A stretch of DNA of 64,000 nt from Paracoccaceae bacterium (GCA_021296235.1 JAGWAS010000009.1:22823-86822); one strand, 5' to 3'; positions 36,889 to 45,130 are shown, numbered from the stretch's first letter. The notes: generated by a model not told the origin, from the letters alone. Translations and numbers: made by a program.

Positions 36889-38520
36889 TTACGGAAGAAG
36901 GACTTCAACGATTGGAGGCCAGATCAGCATTACGGCGAGTGCCACCAACTGGACGCAGATGAACGGAAGGAAGCCCCTGAATATGTCGACGAGGGAGATG
37001 TGCGGAGGCGCAACCGACTTGAGGTAGAATGCCGCCGGTCCGAACGGTGGCGACAGGAAACTGACCTGCATGTTCATGCAGAACAGCACACCGAACCAGA
37101 CGGCAACGTATTTTGGCTGCAATTGTCCGATGAATCCGATTTCCTCGATCGGCAACCGCTTTACGATTGGCAGGAACACCGGAATAATCAGGAGGACGAT
37201 CCCAACCCAATCCATGAAGGCTCCCATGAACAGAAGGACAAGCATCATCACCAGTAGGACAACCATGGTTGGCATCTCACTGCCGACAATCAGATTGGCG
37301 ATATAGACCGGGCCACCCGCAAGGGTATAGGCACCGGCGAGCATAGCGGCACCGATTGTCACCCAAATGATTGTCCCGGTCGATCGGAGCGTCCGCATCA
37401 GGCTGTCCCAGAGCAGACCCGCCGTCGCTTCGCCGCGAAAAACCGCTATCAGGAACACGGCAAGTGCACCCATGCCCGCAGCTTCCGTGATCCCGGATAT
37501 TCCTCCGTAGATTGAACCGAGCACCACGGATATCACCGCAAAGGGTGGAACCAGGCCTTTGCCTGCGTGCCATCCCCTGCGCACCCGATCCCGCCCAAAG
37601 ACAAGGAACGCAAGGGCAAGGCCAGCGAGCAGGGCGGTGGCGATAAAGGGCAGGTGGTAGGTCATTCCGAGATAAATCGGTTCGACGGTTGCTTCGAGGT
37701 TCGAATTTTGGCCGGTTGCCGTGAAGAACAAGGCCCGTGCAAGCAAAAGTGCCGATACTCCGGCAAGAAGGACCGACAGGAATCCGCCGAACATGCCCAA
37801 CTTCTGCAAACCGCTCGGATCGTCGGCCTTCGGCTCGGGAAGCGGTGCCAGGGAAGGATTAATCTGGGTACGAACGATGATGTAGATGATTATGAAGCTG
37901 GCCAACATGAACCCGGGAACGAAAGCACCGGTGAACAGAGCCTTGATTGAGGTCTCGGTGATCAGGCCGTAGATGATCAGAACAATCGATGGCGGGATCA
38001 TTGTTCCCAAGCTGCCTGAGGCGCATATCGTTCCGATGGCAAGATTCTGATTGTATCCAAGCCGCAGCATCTGCGGCAAGGCAATCAGCCCAAGCAGCAC
38101 GACCTCGCCACCAATTATCCCGGACATTGCTGCCATGATGACCGCCATCAGCGATGTTACTATGGCGATGCCGCCGCGCGCCCTGGACAACCAGAAATCC
38201 AAAGAGTCATACATCTCCTTGGCAATGCCCGAACGCTCCAGAAGGGCGGCCATGAAGATGAACAGCGGAACTGATATCAGGACATACTCTGTCATCAAGT
38301 CAAAGACCTTCTGGGTCAAAATGTAGAGAGGTCCGGTTCCTGGCCTTCCGGTCAAAAGCCCATCCCCGAAACTAAGCGGATTGATCAGGAGGCCGGGTTC
38401 GAATTTCAAGATCATCACCAGAAGTGCCAAAACTGCAGATGCAAATCCAAGTGGCATTCCGATCGCCAGCAGAACCACCAGCCCCAACACCAGGATCATT
38501 GAAATTGTTCCGATATCCAT
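36889..38520 (-). CDS. dctM: TRAP transporter large permease (DctM type)
   Basis: A 543-residue protein with about 14 hydrophobic segments. The family motif region GLIALPQMLRLGYNQNLAIGTICASGSLGTMIPPSI at about 140-175 (GSLGxxIPPSI) is intact. It transports a solute with sodium coupling together with DctQ and DctP. It is longer than the approximately 430 residues of DctM proper, as seen in several TRAP families for organic acids and amines. Its start and the dctQ stop share a base. Confidence 0.92.
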   Translation of the reverse strand: MDIGTISMILVLGLVVLLAIGMPLGFASAVLALLVMILKFEPGLLINPLSFGDGLLTGRPGTGPLYILTQKVFDLMTEYVLISVPLFIFMAALLERSGIAKEMYDSLDFWLSRARGGIAIVTSLMAVIMAAMSGIIGGEVVLLGLIALPQMLRLGYNQNLAIGTICASGSLGTMIPPSIVLIIYGLITETSIKALFTGAFVPGFMLASFIIIYIIVRTQINPSLAPLPEPKADDPSGLQKLGMFGGFLSVLLAGVSALLLARALFFTATGQNSNLEATVEPIYLGMTYHLPFIATALLAGLALAFLVFGRDRVRRGWHAGKGLVPPFAVISVVLGSIYGGISGITEAAGMGALAVFLIAVFRGEATAGLLWDSLMRTLRSTGTIIWVTIGAAMLAGAYTLAGGPVYIANLIVGSEMPTMVVLLVMMLVLLFMGAFMDWVGIVLLIIPVFLPIVKRLPIEEIGFIGQLQPKYVAVWFGVLFCMNMQVSFLSPPFGPAAFYLKSVAPPHISLVDIFRGFLPFICVQLVALAVMLIWPPIVEVLLP

Positions 38521-39368
38521 CAGTCGTCCTCCAGCGCCCGCTTTATGGCGTCGATTTCTTCCTGGTCGACTTCGTCGGCGGCCGTATGGACCGTCGGCTC
38601 AAGGTTCCAATCGGAAATCAGGTTGGCAACCGCCTGCATCGCGATCAGGGCCATGAGGATCAAAATGGTGGGTTGCACCGTCGCCGGGATCGGCGGATCG
38701 AAGGCGGTTCCGAACATTTCCCACTTGTAGAACTTGACGACAAAGACCTGCTTGTAGCTGCCGAAGATCAGGAAACCGGCGAAGATGACAACCAGCGATG
38801 TCCAGATGATGTCAAAGGCCCGCTGAACAGCTCGAGGCACAATGTCATAGAGAAGGAAAATCCGGATATGGCATCTCTGCTGCATGGCGTAGAGGCCAGA
38901 GAACAGGAACACGAAGCCTGCCAACCAAAGTGTGAGTTCATTTGCCCAAAGCGTCGGCGATTCAATCGCATATCGCAGGAAAACCTCCCACAGCATGACC
39001 AGCGTCATGGTGATGATCAGGAGCATCGTTATGCGGCCGATGAACAGGGAAAAGCGGTCGACCCGGCGCCAATTGGGGTATTCCATTGGCGCTGCCTGAA
39101 CATCGCGAATACCGAGCACCAGGATCACCGGAATCAGAATTAATGCCGCCCAGTCGACCGGATCGGCAAATCCGCCAAAAAGACCCTTCATCCCAGGGTT
39201 GAAGTCCTTGCGCAGATGCAATTCGCTGGTCTGGTCAAACTGGCTTTGGTTTCCCGGCGGAAGCAAATCCAAGATAAATCCCGGAGCATGCCACACTGTC
39301 CATCCTGTGCAGAGAATGAATGCGGCGGGAACTAGCCATTGCCGGAGAAAGCCGGATCTCGCAATCAA
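38520..39368 (-). CDS. dctQ: TRAP transporter small permease (DctQ type), long form
   Basis: About 282 residues, with four DctQ segments in the second half (ITMLLIITMTLVMLWEVFLRYA, then WANELTLWLAGFVFLFSG) and one or two additional hydrophobic segments at the N-terminus. Ordinary DctQ proteins have 160-200 residues, so this is an extended type. No ATG is available at the N-terminus. TTG 39368, with GGGGGTG eight bases before it, is preferred; TTG 39392 is an alternative. It lies between dctP and dctM, after an intercistronic hairpin. Confidence 0.85.
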   Translation of the reverse strand: MIARSGFLRQWLVPAAFILCTGWTVWHAPGFILDLLPPGNQSQFDQTSELHLRKDFNPGMKGLFGGFADPVDWAALILIPVILVLGIRDVQAAPMEYPNWRRVDRFSLFIGRITMLLIITMTLVMLWEVFLRYAIESPTLWANELTLWLAGFVFLFSGLYAMQQRCHIRIFLLYDIVPRAVQRAFDIIWTSLVVIFAGFLIFGSYKQVFVVKFYKWEMFGTAFDPPIPATVQPTILILMALIAMQAVANLISDWNLEPTVHTAADEVDQEEIDAIKRALEDD

Positions 39369-39544
39369 GGTGTCACCCCCAATACAACCCAATGCGGATT
39401 AGCCGGGTGGAATTTGCCCCGTGCAATTGTGAGTGTGACCGCGGTGGCCCGGAATGTGAAGAGGTAATTCCGATTGTGGGAATTTTCCGGATCAACTGAA
39501 CTGGCCAAACGCCTCGTAGGTGTCACGGATCAATTTGCACCTGA

Positions 39545-39570
39545 TGCGGCAGGGTTCAAGCCCTGCCGCA
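39545..39570 (-). terminator. Intercistronic hairpin between dctP and dctQ
   Basis: TGCGGCAGGG and CCCTGCCGCA form a perfect 10-bp stem with the loop TTCAAG. No T-run follows in the direction of transcription. Such hairpins after binding-protein genes stabilise the upstream message or end part of the transcripts, giving excess binding protein. Confidence 0.7.
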
Positions 39571-39595
39571 TTACCATTGTGTTTTGTTTTCGGAC

Positions 39596-40618
39596 CTAGT
39601 TCATCAGGCCGAGTTCGGTGAGGAAGCTGATGTGACTCTCAAGGAGAGACTTTGCCTCCGGTGTCGTGGCGAATTCTGTCCATCCGGCCTTGACCGCTGC
39701 ACGGTACTTGTTGAGTTCCTCCTCTGACCACTCATAGAGGTTGACGCCTTCGGCGCGCAGGTTTTTTGCGCTTCTGGAGTTCTGAACTTCATTGATGGTT
39801 GCGTTGCGGAGCGCCAATGCCTGCATGCCGATCTTGAGGATCGCCTTGTGATGATCGGGCATTGCGTCCCAAACATCCTTGCGACAGGTTAAATGGTCGG
39901 CCGGCATCGAGTGGAAGCCGGGATAGTTGGTGTGCTTGGCAATCTCATAAAGTCCGAGGCCGATATTGTTGGTGATGTTCGCCGCATCTGCGCCGTCAAT
40001 GATTCCGGTCTCAAGCGACGTGAACACCTCGTTGAAATCGATCACGATCGGATTGGCTCCAAGATTCTTGAAGACCAGGGTCAGCATTCCCGGAGGTGAG
40101 CGGAATTTCCAGTCCTGGAAGTCGGCAACCCCGCGGATCGGCCGGGTCGATGAAAGAGATTCCGGCCCGGGAATCCACCATCCGATGAACTCCATGCCAT
40201 GGGCATTGTAGAGTTCGTTGAGCGTTTCGTATCCGCCGTTATGGAGCAGCCAGGCAAGCTGCTGGTAGGGGTTGGTGTAGCCGCCCGCCAGATCGCCGGC
40301 AAACTGGAAGGCCGGATTCTTGCCGGTTTGGTATGAACCTCCGGTCATGTCGCAATCCAGGATGCCCGTGGCTGCTGCGTCGAATGTCTCGGCAGATTTC
40401 ACGACGGAGCTTGAATAGAACATCTCAACCTGGATTTCGCCATTTGACATGGCGCTGATGTCCTCAAGGAATTCAGCAGCCATCTGGCCCGACAGGGTTT
40501 CGGGCGAGAAGTGCGTTTGAATTCGGAGTTGAGTGGTTTGCCCCGAAGCCGAGATGGCGGTTCCGGCGATGAATGCAGCACCGAGCGCAAGGACTGTTGA
40601 TTTCCTGAAGAGATTCAT
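39596..40618 (-). CDS. dctP: TRAP transporter substrate-binding protein (DctP type)
   Basis: A 340-residue periplasmic protein. The signal peptide MNLFRKSTVLALGAAFIAG ends at about SASG. The mature part has the DctP features TQLRIQTHFSPET, then FRSPPGMLTLVFKNLGANP with the conserved Arg that holds a ligand carboxylate, and IDGADAANITNN. It binds an organic acid-like solute. It is the first gene of the TRAP-PhyH(-Rieske) operon; upstream lies a FadR-type operator. The ATG at 40618 starts the signal peptide. Confidence 0.93.
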   Translation of the reverse strand: MNLFRKSTVLALGAAFIAGTAISASGQTTQLRIQTHFSPETLSGQMAAEFLEDISAMSNGEIQVEMFYSSSVVKSAETFDAAATGILDCDMTGGSYQTGKNPAFQFAGDLAGGYTNPYQQLAWLLHNGGYETLNELYNAHGMEFIGWWIPGPESLSSTRPIRGVADFQDWKFRSPPGMLTLVFKNLGANPIVIDFNEVFTSLETGIIDGADAANITNNIGLGLYEIAKHTNYPGFHSMPADHLTCRKDVWDAMPDHHKAILKIGMQALALRNATINEVQNSRSAKNLRAEGVNLYEWSEEELNKYRAAVKAGWTEFATTPEAKSLLESHISFLTELGLMN

Positions 40619-40685
40619 GGTGTTTCCTTCCCTTTCCAAATGCGAAATTGCTCCGAACTCTTGTCTTGCCAGTTGGCTGTCCGGA

Positions 40686-40700
40686 TTTGGTATGACCAAA
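40686..40700 (-). promoter_or_regulatory. FadR-type GntR operator in the dctP promoter region
   Basis: TTTGGT-ATG-ACCAAA is a perfect palindrome 68 bases before dctP. It fits the TnGT-NNN-ACnA signature described for FadR-subfamily GntR regulators and shares the twelve-base core GTATGACCAAAA with the site at 48.39 kb next to a FadR-type gene. Confidence 0.65.
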
Positions 40701-41116
40701 ATACAGGCGGATCTTCCGCGTGGCAATCGAAACTTGCCTGGTGGCGCCCATCCTGCCGAAGCAGGGAACTGGGACGTCAAATTGGCGACCTTTGGGACGA
40801 AATAGGTTGTTGGTGCCGAACGCAGTCCTTCGCAGATGAGGTTGATCGGATTATTCCAGCCGACTCGTTTCGGCTGCTGCGGGCAAGAATTGGGATCATG
40901 TACCTGACTGGACATTTATCCCCTTGCATGGAAAAACAGTGGGATATTTGGTCTTTCCATGAGTATGCGCACATTCACATGCCCTGCATCCACCACCGCT
41001 GCGACACATTGCCGTCTTGACTCGTTCCTCGCTCAACAGACGACGTTGTGGCTTGATGAGAAGTATCTCTCATTGACTTAGTGAAACTTAGTGCAAGAAC
41101 GAGGATTCGAACACTG
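40701..41116. other. Divergent intergenic stretch between dctP and the MFS gene
   Basis: About 415 bases with no supported gene. It should contain the dctP promoter at its left end and the MFS promoter at its right end. Confidence 0.45.
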
Positions 41117-42160
41117 ATGAACTGGAAAGTTCGCTTCGTAATCGCGGTTGGATTTATCAATTTCGAATTCTGGAATCCAGTCAATTACCTGCATCTTACA
41201 GCCTCCGCAGGAGATACTTCTGCGGCCCGCATATATGCTGTGTTCTTCATCACGATCGGTCTTCTCGAGCTGCCATCAGGTCTAATTGCCGACATAATCG
41301 GACATAAGAAATCCTGTTGGATTGGCAGCGTTATGTGTGCAGCGTTTCCGGTCTTGATAATATTCTCGACGACAGGGTGGTCGTATCTGGCTGGCATGCT
41401 TCTTTTGGCGGCAGGAACTTCGCTGATCTCTGGCGCAGATCGCGCATTTCTATTCGAGAATTTGGAGCGCACCAAAGGTTCATCCTCCTACCTGCAATGG
41501 GCAGCTCGAACTTCCTTTGTGGCATTCGCAAGTCTTGCTACAGCCACCTTTGTCGGCGGATTGCTGTATTCTTGGTTGCCGGTGGCGCCCTATGGTGGTT
41601 ATCTACTGGTATCTGCATTGGCCGTAGTTTTATTTGGAACCCTGCCAGCTGGCGACCGGCAGTTCGTGACTGTACGACAATCCGTTGACCATGTGGGTTC
41701 TCTTCTAACTGGTGCAATGTTGCAGCTGAAAAGATGGTGGCTCCGCCCAATAGTATTTTCAATGGCGTGCATTGAGGGACTTGCGTATTCGACGTTTGTC
41801 TATTCACAGCTGGCGATAGTGGAAGGCGGCCTCTCTGTAGCCAGTCTTGGTCTTATTCTAGGTGGAGTCGAGTTGGTGAATGCCTGCATCTCGTTCATTG
41901 TTTCCAGGCTTCATAGTTACGTCCTAAAAATGCGGTACTTCATTTTTTGTGTAACTGTCACTTTCCTATGCTTTGCCATCTTTTTTTATGTTGAGTCAGT
42001 TTTGCGCTTATTTCCTTTCTACTTGGGTATGGCATCGGCGATGTTCGTGAAGCTATGTGGGGAAGCGATGGTTCAAGGAGAAATAGACGGCGGGGGTAGA
42101 GCTACCGTATTGTCTTGGATTAATACATTGGGAACTATTTTTGGGGACTTATATACTTAA
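41117..42160 (+). pseudogene. MFS transporter interrupted near its end by the IS1595-type element
   Basis: The frame encodes a major facilitator protein of about ten to eleven membrane segments; the motif-A-like segment LPSGLIADIIGHKKSCWIG is at about 55. After GTIF at 42143 the reading continues into the transposon for five codons (GDLYT) and stops. Removing the element and one copy of the eight-base duplication joins 42143 to 44747 and restores the frame to a TAG at 44785-44787, giving a protein of about 355 residues. The gene is visibly more AT-rich than its neighbours. Loss of only the last dozen residues might leave some function. A GTG start at 41081 is also possible. Confidence 0.85.
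42136..42143. repeat. Left 8-bp target-site duplication (TATTTTTG)
   Basis: Identical to 44739-44746 on the other side of the transposon. Eight-base duplications are the rule for the IS1595 family. Confidence 0.93.
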
Positions 42161-42167
42161 CTTGACA
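42144..42167 (+). repeat. Left terminal inverted repeat of the transposon
   Basis: Starts GGGACTTATATACTTA and ends CTTGACA. It matches the reverse complement of 44715-44738 at 23 of 24 positions. The stop codon of the small membrane protein lies inside it. Confidence 0.93.
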
Positions 42168-42486
42168 GCGCATCAAGCTTGGCATCCTTGGTGATTGGAA
42201 CAAGAGCCTTTGCGGGTTGTGTCATGAGTGCACTAATTCCAAAAATAACTGATCCAGCCGCCCAAACAATAAGCCAGAACATCAATCCAATGGTTGTTCC
42301 AATTGATGATGTTGATTGTTCCAGCGATGATCCATAGCCTGACATTGGGGGATTGGTGGTTTGCACGATTACAATTAACATAATTGCATTCCATCCCCAA
42401 AACATCACCATGAAAATTGAATAGATCAGTGAACGTTTGCCGGTGATTTCCTTGTATTGAATATCCAAATTGTCAACATTTGTCAT
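42157..42486 (-). CDS. Passenger small membrane protein, unknown function
   Basis: A 109-residue protein with two strong hydrophobic segments (about 20-42, containing FMVMFWGWNAIMLIVIV, and about 66-86, containing LMFWLIVWAAGSVIFGI) and short hydrophilic ends, a typical small inner-membrane hairpin. No family recognised. It follows the secreted-protein gene by 15 bases, so the two may be an operon. It belongs to the transposon because its last codons are within the left inverted repeat. Confidence 0.7.
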   Translation of the reverse strand: MTNVDNLDIQYKEITGKRSLIYSIFMVMFWGWNAIMLIVIVQTTNPPMSGYGSSLEQSTSSIGTTIGLMFWLIVWAAGSVIFGISALMTQPAKALVPITKDAKLDALSS

Positions 42487-42501
42487 TTTGGGTCCAGCCG
42501 A

Positions 42502-42786
42502 TCACTCAGTGCTAAGTTGCAGAACGAACGTTCTGTCAGGTTTGGAACAGGTCGCTAAAATTGAATCGCCAGATCCATCGTTGGTCTGAAACCGAACAAT
42601 CTTCAAGCTGTTGGTGTCAATGATTGTGATTGGCTCTATTCCCAATTGCAATCCCACAAGGTCAATTTGGATACGGCACTTGGAAAACTTCATTGTTGAT
42701 TTTTCAATGAGCGTTACTTCTGCATGAGTTGATGTGGCAAAGCCAACCAAAAACACTGCGGGAATGATTGCCAGAATTTTACGCAT
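42502..42786 (-). CDS. Passenger small secreted protein, unknown function
   Basis: A 94-residue protein with a clear signal peptide (MRKILAIIPAVFLVGFATSTHA) followed by a mature part of about 72 residues with two or three cysteines (SKCRIQ, ATCSKP) that could form a disulfide. No family recognised. ATG 42786 is chosen because it starts the signal peptide; an upstream extension of the frame lacks one. With the membrane protein it makes a cell-envelope pair carried by the transposon. Confidence 0.7.
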   Translation of the reverse strand: MRKILAIIPAVFLVGFATSTHAEVTLIEKSTMKFSKCRIQIDLVGLQLGIEPITIIDTNSLKIVRFQTNDGSGDSILATCSKPDRTFVLQLSTE

Positions 42787-43107
42787 TTGAAGACCCTTTT
42801 CTTGCCAGTGGCAACCTTTCAACAATGCCACTGCGACACCAGCCAGGCGGGTGCCGGGCCGGTCGCCAAACAATCCACGAGTCACGTTGATTCCCGTGTA
42901 TTTCCGCTGCACGCGGTGTTGTATTCACGGGCAGCCCGACACAGGGCTTCCCGCAGATGTTTGGCGACTGGAGAATCGTATGAAATGGTGCCGATAGGGG
43001 CAACACTTTGTTCACGCTGTAAATTCAAAGGAGTAGACGAAGTTGGATTTACGACAGCATTGATGGTATAGATCTATGCTATCGCAAAGCATGTTTTGGA
43101 GGAATCA

Positions 43108-43386
43108 GTGAAAGAGAAGATGAACGGAAGCGTCAATCTGCTTGCTGACGCAATGCGCAAAGTGTTTACGGAGGCGATGGAAGTAGCCGTCCAACCTGTC
43201 CGCAGTGATATGGAAGGGATGGAAACCCGCATCAACAAGAACATGTCGAACATGGAAGATCGACTAAACCAGCGCATTGATACAACCAATGAGAACATGC
43301 AGGCGCAATTTTCTCAGCAGGAAAAGACCATTGGCAAACTTCTGAAAACACCGAAATCAACGCCAAGCCAATCAAAACAGACATGA
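43108..43386 (+). CDS. Passenger coiled-coil protein, unknown function
   Basis: A protein of about 92 residues, GTG start with GGAGG six bases before it. The middle (about 25-80: MEGMETRINKNMSNMEDRLN, then IDTTNENMQAQF) has heptad spacing and is almost surely a coiled coil. The C-terminus is short, basic and Ser/Thr-rich. It has no recognised family. It runs opposite to the other genes of the element and towards the tRNA-like genes. Confidence 0.6.
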   Translation: MKEKMNGSVNLLADAMRKVFTEAMEVAVQPVRSDMEGMETRINKNMSNMEDRLNQRIDTTNENMQAQFSQQEKTIGKLLKTPKSTPSQSKQT

Positions 43387-43395
43387 TGAAATCAA

Positions 43396-43472
43396 TGGTG
43401 CCCCCGGCTGGACTCGAACCAGCAACCTTCGACTTAGCGGGCCGTTGCTCTTTCCTGTTGAGCTACGGGGGC
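43396..43472 (-). tRNA. tRNA-like gene on the transposon, anticodon position GCT
   Basis: A 77-base cloverleaf on the minus strand: acceptor GCCCCCG with CGGGGGC, D-arm GCTC/GAGC with GG in the loop, T-arm GCTGG-TTCGAGT-CCAGC, variable loop of five bases, and encoded CCA. The anticodon loop is CCGCTAA, so the anticodon would be GCT (serine codons AGC/AGT) and the invariant T33 is replaced by C. The anticodon stem has an A-A mismatch. A serine tRNA should have a long variable arm; this one does not. It may be non-functional or have another role. Confidence 0.8.
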
Positions 43473-43484
43473 GGCCATTGTTGT

Positions 43485-43557
43485 AGACGGTGACCGGATT
43501 CGAACCGGCATGAGGGAAATTTCAAGTAACCTGCCTAACCATTCGAGCCACACCGTC
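43485..43557 (-). tRNA. Second tRNA-like gene on the transposon, anticodon position TGA
   Basis: A 73-base sequence on the minus strand with acceptor GACGGTG/CACCGTC, a weak D-arm, T-arm GCCGG-TTCGAAT-CCGGT and no encoded CCA. The anticodon loop CTTGAAA gives TGA (serine codon TCA), but the anticodon stem has two T-T mismatches and there is no long variable arm. It lies twelve bases upstream of the first tRNA-like gene in the same direction, so they are probably one transcript. Degenerate or atypical. Confidence 0.65.
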
Positions 43558-43646
43558 TCACGGTGCCGCATGAAGCTTGACGAAATGTTCGGGAGATATT
43601 AAAAGCAATACATCCCGCGCAGATTGTCAAACCACACGCGGTCTTT

Positions 43647-43675
43647 GACCCTCACCGCTTCCAACGGTGAGGGTC
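43647..43675 (+). terminator. Strong hairpin between transposase and tRNA-like genes
   Basis: GACCCTCACCG and CGGTGAGGGTC form a perfect 11-bp stem with a seven-base loop. In the plus direction GTCTTTTA follows, so it may end transcripts of the coiled-coil gene; in the minus direction it separates the transposase from the tRNA-like genes. Confidence 0.65.
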
Positions 43676-43729
43676 GTCTTTTATGTCAATGTTTTTTGGA
43701 AGTCGAATCTTTTGAGCAAAAAATATTAT

Positions 43730-44665
43730 TTACTCAATCAAATCTGAATACATCAATCTCTTGCCGACCATTTGAATCACAACATCCTGCATTTGATTGA
43801 TTGTGTCCTGACAACGAACCCCATGCCGACCTGAAAACTCGTTGACATATCGTTGCAGGTGCTTTGGAGACATTTGATGATAGGTTCCGTAATATCCACG
43901 CTTAAGCAATGACCAACACGACTCCATTCCGTTTGTGTGCGCCATTTTCCTGACATATTCACCAATGGAATGATTAACCGACTCATGCGGTCTGTCGATA
44001 CCCTTATACGCCAATGCGTCATCGGTATAGATTTGGGCGTCCTTGTCTGTATGACCCTCAACAAAGCCTTGCAGGGTTTTCGCTGTGGTATCCTCGACCA
44101 CTTGTGCCTTGACCTCGTTGGTTTCTCTGTCCTTGATGCCAACAACGGCTGATTTGCCAACCGTTCCACGGCCTGCATTCAGTTTCTTTGATGCGTGCTT
44201 GTTCTTTTCCTTGCCGCCAATGTAGGTTTCGTCAGCCTCAACTGGACCTGTGAACTGCTCGAATCCGCCTTCGTCCCATGCCTCCCTCAAACGGTGCAGC
44301 ATGAACCATGCCGTCTTTTGGGTGACTTTGAGGTCTCGGTGCAGTTTCATTGATGAAACGCCCTTCAAATGGGTCACATACAGATATATCGCAAATACCC
44401 ACTTCTGCAGTGGCAAGCGTGAATTCTGAATGGTGGTTCCGGTTCGAACGGAAAAGTATGATCTGCACGATCTGCACCAATAGGGCATTGGTTTTGCCTT
44501 CGGAACCCTGATTGTCCTTGAACATCCACAGTGTCCGCAACTGCGATGACCGGAAGGCCAGCGGACATCCTCAAACCACTTCACCGCCGATGCTTCGTCA
44601 GGAAACATGGCCGTCAACTCAATCAACGAAATGCCCTTGCGGAATGACTTGCCTGGTGCCTTCAT
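43730..44665 (-). CDS. IS1595-family (ISXO2-like) transposase
   Basis: A 311-residue DDE transposase. The N-terminal zinc ribbon is present (CGHCGC and WCRSCRSYFS). The ISXO2-type catalytic domain begins GPVEADETYIGGKEKNK at about 140, with the first Asp and the ADETYIGG motif of the family, then IYTDDALAYKGI with the second Asp and HTNGMESCWSLLKRGYYGTYH with the catalytic Glu/Asn region. ATG 44665 is preferred to 44707 because it begins the conserved part. All motifs are intact, so the element could be active. Confidence 0.93.
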   Translation of the reverse strand: MKAPGKSFRKGISLIELTAMFPDEASAVKWFEDVRWPSGHRSCGHCGCSRTIRVPKAKPMPYWCRSCRSYFSVRTGTTIQNSRLPLQKWVFAIYLYVTHLKGVSSMKLHRDLKVTQKTAWFMLHRLREAWDEGGFEQFTGPVEADETYIGGKEKNKHASKKLNAGRGTVGKSAVVGIKDRETNEVKAQVVEDTTAKTLQGFVEGHTDKDAQIYTDDALAYKGIDRPHESVNHSIGEYVRKMAHTNGMESCWSLLKRGYYGTYHQMSPKHLQRYVNEFSGRHGVRCQDTINQMQDVVIQMVGKRLMYSDLIE

Positions 44666-44714
44666 GATACGTTCCCCATTGCCATGCATATGATATAGGG
44701 TGTTCAAGCCGGCT

Positions 44715-44738
44715 TGTCAAGCTAAGTATATAAGTCCC
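44715..44738 (-). repeat. Right terminal inverted repeat of the transposon
   Basis: Reverse complement of the left end with one mismatch at position 17 of 24. It ends in TAAGTCCC directly before the duplicated target. Confidence 0.93.
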
Positions 44739-44746
44739 TATTTTTG
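44739..44746. repeat. Right 8-bp target-site duplication (TATTTTTG)
   Basis: Second copy of the target octamer; the same bases are codons of the interrupted MFS gene on both sides. Confidence 0.93.
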
Positions 44747-44787
44747 CGGCCGCAATTACACTCGTCTATGTACAGATGAATGTTTAG
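44747..44787 (+). pseudogene. Severed 3' end of the MFS transporter gene
   Basis: Joined to base 42143, the frame reads GTIFAAAITLVYVQMNV and stops at TAG 44785-44787. This is the last dozen residues of the MFS protein, displaced 2.6 kb by the transposon. Confidence 0.85.
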
Positions 44788-44881
44788 GTCACCTCGAAAC
44801 TGGTCGGCACCGCGGGGTCTTGGGAGTAACCAGAACTTTGTGCATGAGGCTTAACCCATGCGGTTTTGACGAGTCATTTTT

Positions 44882-45130
44882 GAACCGTTCAGGGTATGGG
44901 ATAGCAAACTGATTGCGTGCGGTCACCCGTTCCCTGAAGGCTCTGCCTGACTTTTCGCAGCTACGTATTGCCAGATAGATGAGCATTGTCGCAACGTCGT
45001 CTGAAGAGAAGCGGCCGAAGGTTTTGGTGGTTTTTCGGATGATCCTGTTCATGCTCTCAATCGCGTTGGAAGTGTTGATGATTTTGTGCAGGTCTGTCTG
45101 GAAGGTGAAGAACGGGATGACCTCCTGTCA
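44882..45130 (-). mobile_element. IS256-type (mutator) transposase C-terminal fragment
   Basis: Minus-strand sense: VIPFFTFQTDLHKIINTSNA, then ESMNRIIRKTTKTFGRF, DDVATMLIYLAIR and ARNQFAIPYPERF. The NAIESxNRxIRKxxKxRGxFPxxxAAxKLIYLA pattern is the C-terminal helix region of IS256-family transposases. The rest of the element is missing and no ends were found. The remaining 45131-45409 holds nothing I can support. Confidence 0.8.

Larger units (their letters stand above)
42144..44738 (-). mobile_element. IS1595-family transposon with passenger genes and tRNA-like genes
   Basis: A 2,595-base element with 24-base terminal inverted repeats (one mismatch, starting GGGACTTATATACTTA), flanked by exact eight-base duplications TATTTTTG. 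It encodes one intact ISXO2-type transposase (43730-44665, minus) and, beyond the usual IS content, a small membrane protein, a small secreted protein, a coiled-coil protein and two tRNA-like genes. Intact ends, duplication and transposase point to a recent insertion. It interrupts the MFS gene at codon about 343. Confidence 0.93.

Noticed and set aside
36175-37257. 360-residue plus-strand frame across PhyH and DctM
   Set aside because: Product is charged and repetitive without domain, and both minus-strand genes are well supported.
39545-39570. Sequence GGTTCAAG between GC-rich arms looks like the T-arm end of a tRNA
   Set aside because: The loop is six bases, not seven, the arms pair too far, and no D-arm or anticodon arm lies next to it. 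It is a simple hairpin.
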